Shown here: in pieces, positions 22,060 to 30,295 of the stretch
Layout of the letters: the number at the start of each line of letters is the position of its first letter
How positions within the stretch are numbered: position 1 is the stretch's first letter
Assembly: GCA_022563275.1 (NCBI GenBank)
Contig: JADFNR010000026.1
Span: forward strand, 1 to 31,172
Length of the DNA stretch: 31,172 nt
Source: Chloroflexota bacterium
GTDB lineage: Bacteria; Chloroflexota; Dehalococcoidia; UBA3495
Direction: 5' to 3'
The notes under the pieces: model-generated
Told to the model about the DNA's origin: nothing
The model's input: only the letters and a program-made list of their open reading frames with translations
Databases searched by the model: none
Position numbers and translations under genes: made by a program

Positions 22060-22725
22060 ATGCCCAGAGAAGATTTCAAACAACAACTGAATCAGCTTCA
22101 ACTAGAGGTGGAGACCCTGGCCCAGATCGTGGGCAAGTCCATCAACCGGGCCGTCGACGCGCTGAAACGGCGAGACCTGGCCGCTTCTCGGGAAGTTATC
22201 AAAGACGACGACTACATCGACCACAAGCGGTTCGAGATCGAAGAACGTTGCGCGGATCTGATCGCCACCCAGCAGCCCATGGCCGGCGATCTCCGGGCCA
22301 TCATCGCGTTGCTGCACATAGTGGTGGAACTCGAACGGATGGGTGACTACGCCGAGGGGATCGCCAAGATAAGCGTCTCCATGGGCGACGCGCCGCCCCT
22401 GAAACCCCTTATCGACATCCCCCGCATGGCCGAAAAAGCCACCACCATGTTGAACGATAGCATCGACTCGCTGCTGAACCGCGACATAGTAAAAGCCCAT
22501 GCGGTCTGTCAGGCCGACGACGAGGTCGACGACCTATACGATCAGGTGTACCGGGAGTTGCTTTTATTCATGATCCAGGACCCAGAGACGATACAAAAGG
22601 CCACCTATCTGCTCTGGGTCGCCCATGACTTGGAACGAATCGCCGACCGGGCCACGAACATCGCCGAACGGGTGATCTTTTTGGTAACGGGCAAGTTGGT
22701 GGAGATCAACGTCTCCCGCTACTAG
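22060..22725 (+). CDS. phoU: Phosphate signalling complex protein PhoU
   Basis: A 221-residue all-helical protein with two PhoU repeats (about 10-100 and 115-210). The metal-binding E/D-x-x-x-D type signature appears in ELERMGDYAEGIA and again in DLERIADRATNIAE. PhoU links the Pst phosphate transporter to the PhoR kinase and keeps the Pho regulon off when phosphate is plentiful. No pst or phoR gene is next to it, which is unusual since phoU generally closes a pst operon. Start: ATG after GGGAGGCACATC. Confidence 0.93.
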   Translation: MPREDFKQQLNQLQLEVETLAQIVGKSINRAVDALKRRDLAASREVIKDDDYIDHKRFEIEERCADLIATQQPMAGDLRAIIALLHIVVELERMGDYAEGIAKISVSMGDAPPLKPLIDIPRMAEKATTMLNDSIDSLLNRDIVKAHAVCQADDEVDDLYDQVYRELLLFMIQDPETIQKATYLLWVAHDLERIADRATNIAERVIFLVTGKLVEINVSRY

Positions 22726-22747
22726 GACCTTTATTAGGCGGACCGGG

Positions 22748-23653
22748 CTAAGCTGTGAAGGCCAACTGCAACTGGCCCCTCTGCGCCATGTTTGCCTGGA
22801 CCTTTGCCCTATCTGGCAGGTCCCACTGCCGCCGCGCCCGGTCCACCGTGTCCAGAACGCCCTTGGTGTAGTCCTTAGGCGCATAGGTCTTGTGGTAGAG
22901 CCGGTTGTAGCCTGGGGCTAGGTGTGGGTAGGCCTCCCGCAGCATGGGCATGAACCATTCTTTGGAGCCCGGCTTGAGGAACAGCACGTTGGCCCCCAGG
23001 TATTGGGCTTTGTGCTCGTGGGCCGCTTCCACCACCGCCTGGATGTTCGCCTCGTCGTCGGTGATGCCCGGCAGCAACGGCGCCATCATCACTCCGGCGG
23101 ATATCCCGTTCTCAACCAGGTACTGCATGGCTTCCATCCTGGCTATGGGATGCGGGGTCCCCGGCTCCATCATCTTCCAGACCTTCTCATTGATGGTCCC
23201 CACGCTGAAGTTGACGTGGACATCGGCCACCTGGGTCAGTTCCGCCAGGATGTCCGCGTCGCGGCGCACCAAGGTACCCTTCGTGGTGATGGACGCCGGG
23301 TTCTGGAAATCTCTCAGCACATGGAGGATGCGGCGCGTGATCTCGTATTCGGCCTCGGCGGGCTCGTAAGGGTCGGAGGCGGTGCCGATGGCGATGGGCT
23401 CCCGGCGCCAACTGGGGCGTCTGAGTTCCTGGCGCAGCACCTCGGGAGCGTTCACCTTGGCGAAGACCCGGGTCTCGAAGTCCCGCCCTGAGTCCAGGCC
23501 CCAAAACTCGTGGGTGGGCCGGGCGTAGCAGTAGGTGCAGGCGTGGCGGCAGCCTCTATAAGGATTCAGCGTCCACCGGAACGGGAACCGGGGAACGTCG
23601 ATCTTGTTGAGCAGGGTCTTGCAGTGGATCTCTTGAACGTCGGCTCCCGCCAT
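22748..23653 (-). CDS. Radical SAM protein (Rv2578c-type)
   Basis: A 301-residue radical SAM protein with the cluster motif C35-RHA-C39-TY-C42 inside NPYRGCRHACTYCYARPTHEF. That sequence is typical of the Rv2578c/SplB-like group, as are IGTASDPYEPAE, TTKGTLVRRDADIL and SVGTINEKVWKMMEPGTP. The substrate of this group is not established. Start: ATG at 23653 after GGGAGGG. It ends 22 bases from the convergent phoU gene. Upstream there are 134 bases without another gene before the AAA ATPase. Confidence 0.88.
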   Translation of the reverse strand: MAGADVQEIHCKTLLNKIDVPRFPFRWTLNPYRGCRHACTYCYARPTHEFWGLDSGRDFETRVFAKVNAPEVLRQELRRPSWRREPIAIGTASDPYEPAEAEYEITRRILHVLRDFQNPASITTKGTLVRRDADILAELTQVADVHVNFSVGTINEKVWKMMEPGTPHPIARMEAMQYLVENGISAGVMMAPLLPGITDDEANIQAVVEAAHEHKAQYLGANVLFLKPGSKEWFMPMLREAYPHLAPGYNRLYHKTYAPKDYTKGVLDTVDRARRQWDLPDRAKVQANMAQRGQLQLAFTA

Positions 23654-23787
23654 TGGCCCTCCCGATACAACCAGTGAATAATTAGAGTAAATAGAACATT
23701 CATTCTAATTATACGCTTGGGCTGCACGCAAAGGCAAGCCGGAGCCGTCACGCATGCGGCCGGGCGGCGCTAAGTGTCGAAGACTTA

Positions 23788-25188
23788 TTACCGCTTATAG
23801 ACCGCCGCCTCGCCGGATCGGTCGCAATTCAACTTACGGCTGAGGTGCAGGCCTTCGAGGACGAACTCCACCGCCGACGCTATGACCTCGGGCCGCTTGT
23901 CCTTGGTCAATTTCCTGACCGCCCGGGCCAGACCGTCGATGCTCTTAACAATGTCCGGGTAGTCCGCGGCCGGTTTGTCGCTGCCGGTCTCGGCCCGGTT
24001 GCCCAGGTCGAATGAGGTGACCACCGCGTCCAGGTCGTCCACTTCGAAGTAACCGCCAAAGATCCGCAGCACGGCGCGGCGGGTCAGGTCCTCGGTCAGC
24101 CGGGTCTCGCGGCCCTCCTCGAATGTCTCCAGTTCGATCTTCCCGGCGAACGACGCCACGATGAATGACAGGTCGCTGACCCTGGGGCAGGTCCATTCCT
24201 CGCGGTTCCGGATGGACCGGCGCAAGGCATTGCCCAGCAGGGTCTCGAAATTGGATATAGAGACCCGGACGCTCACCCCGGAGCGCTGGTTGATCTCGCT
24301 GCTCTGGCGGGCCTGGGCGGTGATCTCAGCCAAAATCTCTTTCATGTAGTCCGGGATCACCAGTTTGTCCTCATCGGGAAACTTGGTGCGCTCCTGGTCC
24401 ATGATGGCGATCTCGTCTTTGGAGTTCAGGGGGTAGTGGGTGTGTATCTGGGAGCCGTAGCGGTCTTTGAGCGGGGTCACTATGCGGCCGCGGTTGGTAT
24501 AGTCCTCAGGATTTGCCGTCGACACCACAAACACGTCCAGGGGCAACCGCACCTTGTAGCCCTTGATCTGCACGTCCCGCTCTTCCATCAGGTTGAACAA
24601 CCCCACCTGGATCCTTTCGGCCAGGTCCGGCAATTCATTGATACAGAAGATTCCGCGATTGGTCCGGGGCACCAAGCCATAGTGGATCACCAATTCATCG
24701 GACAGATAATGGCCCTCGGCGACCTTGATGGGGTCTATCTCGCCGATGAGGTCTGCTATGGAGATATCGGGCGTCGCCAGCTTTTCCGAGTAGCGTTCCT
24801 CTCTTGAGATCCATTCCAGCGGTGTCTTATCGCCCATCTCCGCCACCTTGTCGCGGCAGACTTTGCAGATGGGTTCGTAAGGGTTGTCGTTGATCTCGCA
24901 GTTGGCGATCTTGGGGATGGCTTCGTCCAGCAGATTGGTCAGGCTCCGGATGATGCGGGACTTGGCCTGGCCCCGCTCGCCTAATAAGATGATGTCTTGC
25001 CCCGCCAAAATGGCGTTTTCTATCTGCGGGATGACCGTATGTTCGAATCCGATGATGCCGGGGAAGACCATCTCTTCGGCGCGGATCTTGGCGATCAGGT
25101 TATTCCGCATCTCTTCGCGGATGGGAACGACTTGATAATTGCTCTTGCGGAGAGCTCCGACGGTCTGGGGACGTTTTGCCCTGGGCAT
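23788..25188 (-). CDS. Magnesium-chelatase-like AAA ATPase
   Basis: A 466-residue AAA+ ATPase of the magnesium chelatase subunit I/MoxR group. Walker A is GERGQAKS (70-77). Walker B is degenerate, with Asn in CINELPDLAER where most relatives have Asp. An insertion after Walker A contains C97 and the pair C108-KV-C111, which could bind zinc. The arginine-finger/sensor region is VVSTANPEDYTNRGRIVTPLKDRYG. No VWA partner is adjacent. Start: of two close ATGs, the second (25188) has GGAGG at correct spacing; the first (25194) abuts the ribosome-binding site. It may be a chelatase, a chaperone or a regulatory ATPase; it is unlike the MoxR protein at 14351. Confidence 0.83.
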   Translation of the reverse strand: MPRAKRPQTVGALRKSNYQVVPIREEMRNNLIAKIRAEEMVFPGIIGFEHTVIPQIENAILAGQDIILLGERGQAKSRIIRSLTNLLDEAIPKIANCEINDNPYEPICKVCRDKVAEMGDKTPLEWISREERYSEKLATPDISIADLIGEIDPIKVAEGHYLSDELVIHYGLVPRTNRGIFCINELPDLAERIQVGLFNLMEERDVQIKGYKVRLPLDVFVVSTANPEDYTNRGRIVTPLKDRYGSQIHTHYPLNSKDEIAIMDQERTKFPDEDKLVIPDYMKEILAEITAQARQSSEINQRSGVSVRVSISNFETLLGNALRRSIRNREEWTCPRVSDLSFIVASFAGKIELETFEEGRETRLTEDLTRRAVLRIFGGYFEVDDLDAVVTSFDLGNRAETGSDKPAADYPDIVKSIDGLARAVRKLTKDKRPEVIASAVEFVLEGLHLSRKLNCDRSGEAAVYKR

Positions 25189-25313
25189 GCTCATCCCTCC
25201 ATCACGAAACGATAGACACCGGTTATTGGGCGCATTTGATAAGGCCGAATGTGCCGGTGGCAACGTATTACCGGTAAGCGGACCGGTTGGTTTCAAGTTA
25301 TCACACCTTGGCT

Positions 25314-25319
25314 TATAAT
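25314..25319 (+). promoter_or_regulatory. Putative -10 element for the DUF1232-hemW unit
   Basis: A perfect TATAAT 34 bases before the DUF1232 start, but the -35 region at 17 bases (TTTCAA) matches only three positions. A start here would give a leader of about 28 bases. Confidence 0.4.
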
Positions 25320-25353
25320 TTAACGGGAGAGAATACTCGCTTAGAGTGTGACC

Positions 25354-25725
25354 ATGTTATACAGATTGGCGTTTCCCCTCTTATATTTCCTGGCTCCCCG
25401 CTTGCTGCCCAAAGTGATCAAGTTTTTCCGGTTGGTCTGGCGTCTGACCTTCGACAAACGGGTCTCGATCTTCCTGCGCGCGGTGGTGCCCCTGGCCATC
25501 CTCTATGCGCTCTCCCCCTTTGACCTCATTCCGGACCGCGTCCCCATACTCGGACGGTTCGACGACCTCTTCATCTTGGGCCTGGCGCTGCTCATCTTAG
25601 TCAAAGGTGCGCCGCCCGCCATCGTGGACGAGCACATGGGCCGCGTTCCGGCGTCCAACCGCCCTGAAGACAAGGACCCCGACAAGGTGGTCGACGGCTC
25701 GAGCAGGTTGATTGACGACGAGTAA
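25354..25725 (+). CDS. DUF1232 (YkvA-like) membrane protein
   Basis: A 123-residue protein with the DUF1232 core VPLAILYALSPFDLIPDRVPILGRFDDLFILGLALLILVKGAP, where SPFD-L-I-PD and DD are the defining residues. The N-terminus is hydrophobic and basic, so two or three membrane segments are likely. The acidic tail (PEDKDPDKVVDGSS) is cytoplasmic. Function of the family is not known. Start: ATG at 25354; an in-frame GTG lies six bases earlier and neither has a strong ribosome-binding site. It runs into the hemW gene, whose possible TTG start lies inside its 3' end. Confidence 0.85.
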   Translation: MLYRLAFPLLYFLAPRLLPKVIKFFRLVWRLTFDKRVSIFLRAVVPLAILYALSPFDLIPDRVPILGRFDDLFILGLALLILVKGAPPAIVDEHMGRVPASNRPEDKDPDKVVDGSSRLIDDE

Positions 25726-25753
25726 CGCTCGCCACATCGTGCCCGCATCTGGA

Positions 25754-26935
25754 ATGGGACTCTATGTCCACGTCCCTTTCTGCAAGACCAAGTGCCCTTA
25801 CTGCGATTTCAACACCTATCAGGGCATCGAGAACCTCATGGAACCCTTTCTCCCCGCGCTGACGGCGGAGATCGAGTGTTGGGGCGAAACCCTGGCCCAT
25901 CCAGCGGTCAAGTCGATATTCTTCGGCGGCGGCACTCCGTCATACCTGCCTCCGGGATATATCGAACAGATCCTCGCTTCCATCCAGGCGTCCTTCCAGG
26001 TGGACTCCGATGCCGAGATCACCATCGAAGCCAACCCCGACGACCTGAACTCCACGGCCTGCGCGGCCATCCTTGGGCAGGGCGTCAACCGGCTGAGCAT
26101 CGGAATCCAGAGCCTGGACAATGGCCTGCTGAACCTGCTGGGTCGCCGGCACCAAGCGTCCGAAGCGGTCCAGGCATTCGAGGCCGCCCGCCAAGCCGGA
26201 TTCGACAATGTGAACCTCGACCTGATGTACGGGTTGCCCAACCAGTCCCTGGACCAATGGCGGCAGACCCTGGACTCTCTCATCGGCCTGGCCCCGGAGC
26301 ATATCTCACTCTACGCCCTGACTCTTGAAGAGGGGACGCCCATGCACCGCTGGGCGGAGGAGGGAAAGATCCCCGAACCCGACCCGGACCTGGCCGCCGA
26401 CATGTACCAGTACGCCCGCGAGACTTTGGCGGCCGCGGGCTATCACCACTATGAAATATCCAACTGGTCGCTGCCCGGCCGGGCCTGTGAGCACAACTTG
26501 GTCTACTGGGAGAACGGCCCTTACCTGGGGGTGGGTCCCGGCGCCCATTCCCGCCTGGAAGACTACCGGTTCTGGACCGTGCTCTCGCCCCGAGACTACA
26601 ACAGCAAGGCTGCGGCATGGGCCGACGGGGGCGCCAAAGCAATAAATGAAATGGCCGAGGACGTGTTAAAAAGTGTCCCGACGCTGGGCGGCTGGGAACA
26701 CCTCGGACTAGAGACCATCTGCTCCGAAACCATGTTCTTGGGCCTGCGGCTGCTGGACGGCATGGACCTGGCCGAAGCCTCCACCTTGACCGGCGTCGAC
26801 CTGGCCAAGAAATTTCAAGCTCCCATCGGAGAGTGCATCCAACTGGGACTGTTGGAACAAGACGGCGATTGCCTCAAGCTGACCAAGCCGGCCTACCTGA
26901 TCGCCAACCAGGCTTTTACCCGGTTCATGGAGTAA
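25754..26935 (+). CDS. hemW: Radical SAM family haem chaperone HemW
   Basis: A radical SAM protein of the coproporphyrinogen oxidase-like family. The cluster motif is C-KTK-C-PY-C-DF, i.e. CxxxCxxCxF, which marks HemW rather than HemN (CxxxCxxCxC). Downstream are FFGGGTPSYL, IEANPDDL, RLSIGIQSL, DLMYGLPNQS, SLYALTLEEGTPM and HYEISNW, all typical. The C-terminal HemN-type domain has GLGPGAHS-like GVGPGAHS and a winged-helix tail. HemW binds haem and delivers it to membrane haemoproteins; it is not a true oxidase. Start is uncertain: the ATG at 25754 (MGLYVHVPFC) is the usual family N-terminus, but the frame opens at a TTG at 25712 overlapping the DUF1232 stop, with only a weak ribosome-binding site for either. 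Confidence 0.88.
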   Translation: MGLYVHVPFCKTKCPYCDFNTYQGIENLMEPFLPALTAEIECWGETLAHPAVKSIFFGGGTPSYLPPGYIEQILASIQASFQVDSDAEITIEANPDDLNSTACAAILGQGVNRLSIGIQSLDNGLLNLLGRRHQASEAVQAFEAARQAGFDNVNLDLMYGLPNQSLDQWRQTLDSLIGLAPEHISLYALTLEEGTPMHRWAEEGKIPEPDPDLAADMYQYARETLAAAGYHHYEISNWSLPGRACEHNLVYWENGPYLGVGPGAHSRLEDYRFWTVLSPRDYNSKAAAWADGGAKAINEMAEDVLKSVPTLGGWEHLGLETICSETMFLGLRLLDGMDLAEASTLTGVDLAKKFQAPIGECIQLGLLEQDGDCLKLTKPAYLIANQAFTRFME

Positions 26936-26976
26936 GTCCACACATCGATTTATACTGTGGAAACTTTTTCGCTTAT

Positions 26977-27002
26977 CTAACTTGCGAGCATCCGCAGGTT
27001 AG
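26977..27002. promoter_or_regulatory. Imperfect palindrome upstream of the PDDEXK-PIN module
   Basis: CTAACTTGCG-agcatc-CGCAGGTTAG: ten-base arms with one mismatch (G-U in RNA), 37 bases ahead of the first start codon and 42 after the hemW stop. It overlaps a weak promoter-like pair (TTGCGA at 26982, 17-base spacer, TAGAGT at 27005), so it could be an operator for autoregulation. There is no T-run, so termination of hemW is less likely. Confidence 0.45.
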
Positions 27003-27038
27003 GTTAGAGTCAAAGTAGGTGGATACGAGCGAGACGAC

Positions 27039-27485
27039 ATGATGGAAATAGCCGATTTAGTAGTCAAATCATCGGACGGCAACGTAGCTTTGATCGTAGA
27101 GGTTAAGGCAAGGTCTCATGTTTCTGACGAGTGGGCGTCAACTTTGCATCGGAACCTCGTTGTCCACGGCTTGATCCCGAAATCAGCGTACTTCCTTCTC
27201 GCGCTTGCTGATTTTTTCTACCTTTGGAATCCCTGTCATCCAGTTCTGTCCGACAGATTCGATTATAAGGTTCCATCAAACAAAATATTAAGTCGGTATC
27301 TCAACAAAGCTTCGCTCACCGCGTTAAGCGGTTCTAGCCTAGAATTATTGCTGTCGGCGTGGCTCGGAGACATCATAAATTCCGAAATCTCTGTGGACGA
27401 ATATCCCGAATTTAGTTGGATGATTGAATCCAATCTGTATGACTCTATTAAAGGAGGGGCGGTCCAAGCCCAGGCTGTAATTTGA
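27039..27485 (+). CDS. PDDEXK-like (restriction endonuclease fold) protein of a two-gene module
   Basis: A 148-residue protein. An N-terminal helix with E3 (MMEIADLVV) precedes D13 in SSDGN, and E21-V-K23 follows in VALIVEVKAR, a D-x(7)-E-x-K arrangement fitting a compact PD-(D/E)xK nuclease fold. A WASTLHRNL helix and a YFLLALADFFYLW strand follow, as in Cas4/Uma2-like or restriction-type cores. From memory, similar short proteins occur next to PIN-domain genes in cyanobacteria and Chloroflexota; this could not be searched. The ATG is doubled at 27039 and the ribosome-binding site is weak. Its TGA stop overlaps the TTG start of the PIN gene by four bases (TTGA), a sign of translational coupling. 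Codon use is more AT-rich than its neighbours. Confidence 0.7.
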   Translation: MMEIADLVVKSSDGNVALIVEVKARSHVSDEWASTLHRNLVVHGLIPKSAYFLLALADFFYLWNPCHPVLSDRFDYKVPSNKILSRYLNKASLTALSGSSLELLLSAWLGDIINSEISVDEYPEFSWMIESNLYDSIKGGAVQAQAVI

Positions 27486-28084
27486 TCGTTTATGTTGAGT
27501 CCAACTTCGTTCTTGAGATTGCGTTCGCTCAAGACGAGTCGGAGGCATGTAATTCGATCGTCGAACTTGCCGAGTCCGGAAACATCAACCTAGTTATACC
27601 AGCGATCAGCGTATCCGAGCCATACGAAGTAATCCTTAGGCGGTCTAAACGTAGAGTAGAATTGAATAGCCAATTATCTGTCGAGCTCACCCAATTGTCT
27701 CGTTCCCGTCCCTACGCCGAGATAATTGAAAGGTCTCAGGAAATCGTTTCTCTATTGATTTCAAGTGGCCAAGATGAAAAGCTCAGACTGGACTCTACAC
27801 TTAGCCGGATTCTTGGATGCGCTGAAGTCATACCCATAGGCGGCGAGACTCTTCGGTCGGCAATAGAATTTCAAAGCAGCCTCAACCTGTCTCCGCAAGA
27901 TTCCCTGGTCTATGCGGCGGTCGTTAAACATTTGGATTCGACACCACCTGATCAGAAATGTTTTCTGAACCGAGACTCCAAGGACTTTTTGATTCCTGAT
28001 ATCGAATCTCAACTCGCAGCCTTCCAATGCATAATGATTCCCAAGTTTAACGACGGCGTAGAATACATTAGAAATTCCCTCTAG
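27482..28084 (+). CDS. PIN-domain protein of the two-gene module
   Basis: A 200-residue protein with a PIN-type nuclease layout: first strand IVYVESNFVLEIAF with E6 where most PIN proteins have Asp, second acid E46 in SVSEPYEVI, third D140 in LSPQDSLVYAAVV, and a fourth acidic loop at D165/D168 (LNRDSKDFL). PIN domains are Mg-dependent RNases, often toxins or maturation nucleases. A helical insert (about 55-110) is present. The gene starts with TTG inside the stop of the PDDEXK-like gene and has no independent ribosome-binding site, so both proteins are probably made together. Codon use and base composition are unlike those of the surrounding genes. The pair could be a toxin-antitoxin or defence unit, but this is inference. 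Confidence 0.72.
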   Translation: MIVYVESNFVLEIAFAQDESEACNSIVELAESGNINLVIPAISVSEPYEVILRRSKRRVELNSQLSVELTQLSRSRPYAEIIERSQEIVSLLISSGQDEKLRLDSTLSRILGCAEVIPIGGETLRSAIEFQSSLNLSPQDSLVYAAVVKHLDSTPPDQKCFLNRDSKDFLIPDIESQLAAFQCIMIPKFNDGVEYIRNSL

Positions 28085-28191
28085 AAATCGACGCGCGTCC
28101 TGGTACAAAGCTAGCCAGCTTGAATAGACGCAGCCAGCAGCGTTGAAAGTCACGGCCTATCCAGCCTGATTCCGAGGCAGTAAGGAATGTC

Positions 28192-28419
28192 ATGATAAAA
28201 GAACTGGACGCAATCGTGCTCACGCATGACGTAAAGGAACACAATCTCAAACGGGGCGACGTTGGAGCCGTGATTCACTGCTATCCCGCAGTTGGATTTG
28301 AAGTTGAGTTCGTGACTGGAGAGGGAAAGACCGCCACAGTGCTCACCCTCACCGGAGATGACATCCGTCGCATGGGCAAAGGCGAAATATTGCACGCCCG
28401 CGAAATCAACGTTGCGTGA
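28192..28419 (+). CDS. DUF4926 domain-containing protein
   Basis: A 75-residue protein matching the DUF4926 pattern: IKELDAIVLTHDVKEHNLKRGDVGAVIH, then EVEFVTGEGKTATVLTLTGDDI. It is a small all-beta fold. In other genomes (from memory) such proteins often sit next to a second small gene, suggesting toxin-antitoxin-like pairs; here no such partner is adjacent, with the PIN gene 107 bases upstream. Start: ATG after AAGGAATGTC. Like the two preceding genes it is more AT-rich than the flanking core genes, so it probably belongs to the same acquired segment. It ends ten bases before selB. Confidence 0.8.
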   Translation: MIKELDAIVLTHDVKEHNLKRGDVGAVIHCYPAVGFEVEFVTGEGKTATVLTLTGDDIRRMGKGEILHAREINVA

Positions 28420-28429
28420 TTACTGAGCC

Positions 28430-30295
28430 ATGTACGTTATAGGCACCGCCGGCCACGTGGACCACGGCAAGTCCACCCTGGTTAAGGCGCTGACCGGCAT
28501 CGACCCCGACCGCTTCCCCGAAGAGAAAGCCCGGGAGATGACCATCGACCTGGGCTTTGCCTGGATGGACCTGCCCAGCGGGCGGGAAGTCAGTATCGTC
28601 GATGTGCCCGGCCACGAAAGGTTCATCAAGAACATGCTGGCCGGCGTGGGCGCCATCGACCTGGCCCTCCTGATCGTGGCCGCCGACGAAAGCGTGATGC
28701 CCCAGACCAGGGAGCACATCGCCATCCTGGACATCCTCCAGATCACCCGCGGCCTGGTGGTCGTCACCAAGACCGACCTGGTCGATGAAGAGATGGTGGA
28801 GTTGGTCAAAGCCGAGGTGGAAGACACCCTGCAGGGCACGTCCTTCCAGGGCTGCCCCATGGTCGGCGTCTCCGCCTACACCGGCGACGGCATGGACGAA
28901 CTGACAGCCACCATGGACAGTATCCTGGACGAGACCGATGCCAGGAAGGACCTGGGCCGGCCCCGCCTCCCCATCGACCGCTGCTTCACCATCTCCGGCT
29001 TCGGCACCGTGGTCACCGGCACCCTCATCGACGGCACGTTGACCGTGGGGCAGGAGATCGAGCTGGCTGGGTCGGGACAGCGGGCCAGGATCAGGGGCCT
29101 CCAGAGCCACAAGACCAAAGTGGACGCCACCGACCCCGGCGTGAGGCTGGCGGTGAACCTGTCCGGCCTGTCCAAGGACGAAGTCCAGCGTGGCGAGATA
29201 CTGACCATACCCGGCTGGCTGAAGCCCACCTACCGTCTCGACGCCCGCATGCGCATGGTCAAGAACGCCCCCCACCCTCTGAAACACAACCAGGGCGTCA
29301 CTTTTCACCTCTTCACCAGCGAGTCCCCGGCGCGGGTCAGGCTCCTTGACGCCGACCGGCTGACCGCGGGACAAGAGGGCTGGGTGCAGATCTTATTGTC
29401 CAACCCGCTTCCCGTGGTCAAGGGCGACTTCTTCGTCATCCGCTCCTCGGAGGACACCCTTGGCGGCGGCCAGATAGTGGACCCCAACCCCCGGCGGCGC
29501 TACCGCCGGTTCGACGACAACGTTATAGAACGGATGATGACCCTGGACCAGGGCACCGGCGGGGACATCATCATCAGCATCGCCGAACAATGGGGCCCTT
29601 GCGGTCTGACAACCCTCTCCCAGCGGACCAACCTGTCCCGGGAGGAGGTCTCGGAAAGGGTGGCTCAGTTGACCGGGGAAGGCCATCTGGTGAGCCTGGG
29701 CGATATCGGCAGCGACGCCGATGCCGTGGTCTATTCGGCCCAGGGTTGGGATGTGCTCAAGAGCAAGGTCGCCTCGGCCCTTCAGCTCTACCACACCCAA
29801 TACCCGCTGCGGCATGGCGTCCCGGCCCAGGAGATACGCAGCCGGTTGGGCCTGTCTCAGCCGGTCTACCAGCGGGCGTTGGCCCGCCTGGTGGAGGAAC
29901 AGGTAGTGGTTGATGAGCGGCAGTCCCTGCGCCTGCCAGACCATGAGATCACGCTGACGCCAAAGATGGAAGAAGAGGCGTCCGCCTACTTGAAATCACT
30001 TCAAAAGGAACCTTATTCTCCACCCAGCGGCCAGAAAGTCAGCCCGGAACTGCTGGGAGTACTCATCGACCAGGGCAAGGTGGTGCGGGTCACAGACACA
30101 GTCATCTTCGACGCGTCGGCCTACCAGGAGATGACGGACCGCATCATCCAGCACCTTAAGGACCAGGGCACCATCACCGTGGCCGAAGCCCGGACCATGT
30201 TCGACACCAGCCGCAAATACATCCTTCCCCTTCTAGAACACATGGACCAGCAGCAGATCACCCGCCGCACCGGCGACGAACGGGTCTTGAGGTAG
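28430..30295 (+). CDS. selB: Selenocysteine-specific translation elongation factor SelB
   Basis: A 621-residue translational GTPase. G1 is GHVDHGKS (8-15), G3 is DVPGHE (58-63), and G4 reads TKTD (113-116), a TKxD variant of the NKxD motif. Domains 2 and 3 follow (about 175-340), and the C-terminal half is built of four winged-helix domains, where SelB binds the SECIS hairpin. It brings selenocysteinyl-tRNA to in-frame UGA codons. No selA, selC, selD or obvious selenoprotein gene is visible in the window. Start: ATG at 28430 with no strong ribosome-binding site, ten bases after the DUF4926 stop. Length matches the bacterial family. Confidence 0.93.
   Translation: MYVIGTAGHVDHGKSTLVKALTGIDPDRFPEEKAREMTIDLGFAWMDLPSGREVSIVDVPGHERFIKNMLAGVGAIDLALLIVAADESVMPQTREHIAILDILQITRGLVVVTKTDLVDEEMVELVKAEVEDTLQGTSFQGCPMVGVSAYTGDGMDELTATMDSILDETDARKDLGRPRLPIDRCFTISGFGTVVTGTLIDGTLTVGQEIELAGSGQRARIRGLQSHKTKVDATDPGVRLAVNLSGLSKDEVQRGEILTIPGWLKPTYRLDARMRMVKNAPHPLKHNQGVTFHLFTSESPARVRLLDADRLTAGQEGWVQILLSNPLPVVKGDFFVIRSSEDTLGGGQIVDPNPRRRYRRFDDNVIERMMTLDQGTGGDIIISIAEQWGPCGLTTLSQRTNLSREEVSERVAQLTGEGHLVSLGDIGSDADAVVYSAQGWDVLKSKVASALQLYHTQYPLRHGVPAQEIRSRLGLSQPVYQRALARLVEEQVVVDERQSLRLPDHEITLTPKMEEEASAYLKSLQKEPYSPPSGQKVSPELLGVLIDQGKVVRVTDTVIFDASAYQEMTDRIIQHLKDQGTITVAEARTMFDTSRKYILPLLEHMDQQQITRRTGDERVLR

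Noticed and set aside
28085..28191. A possible remnant of a partner gene ahead of DUF4926
   Set aside because: All three frames are broken within about 20 codons and none shows a recognisable motif.
28406..29374. A 322-residue minus-strand open frame opposite selB
   Set aside because: Antisense shadow of the SelB GTPase domain, rich in His, Gly and Asp as expected for reverse-complemented high-GC coding sequence.
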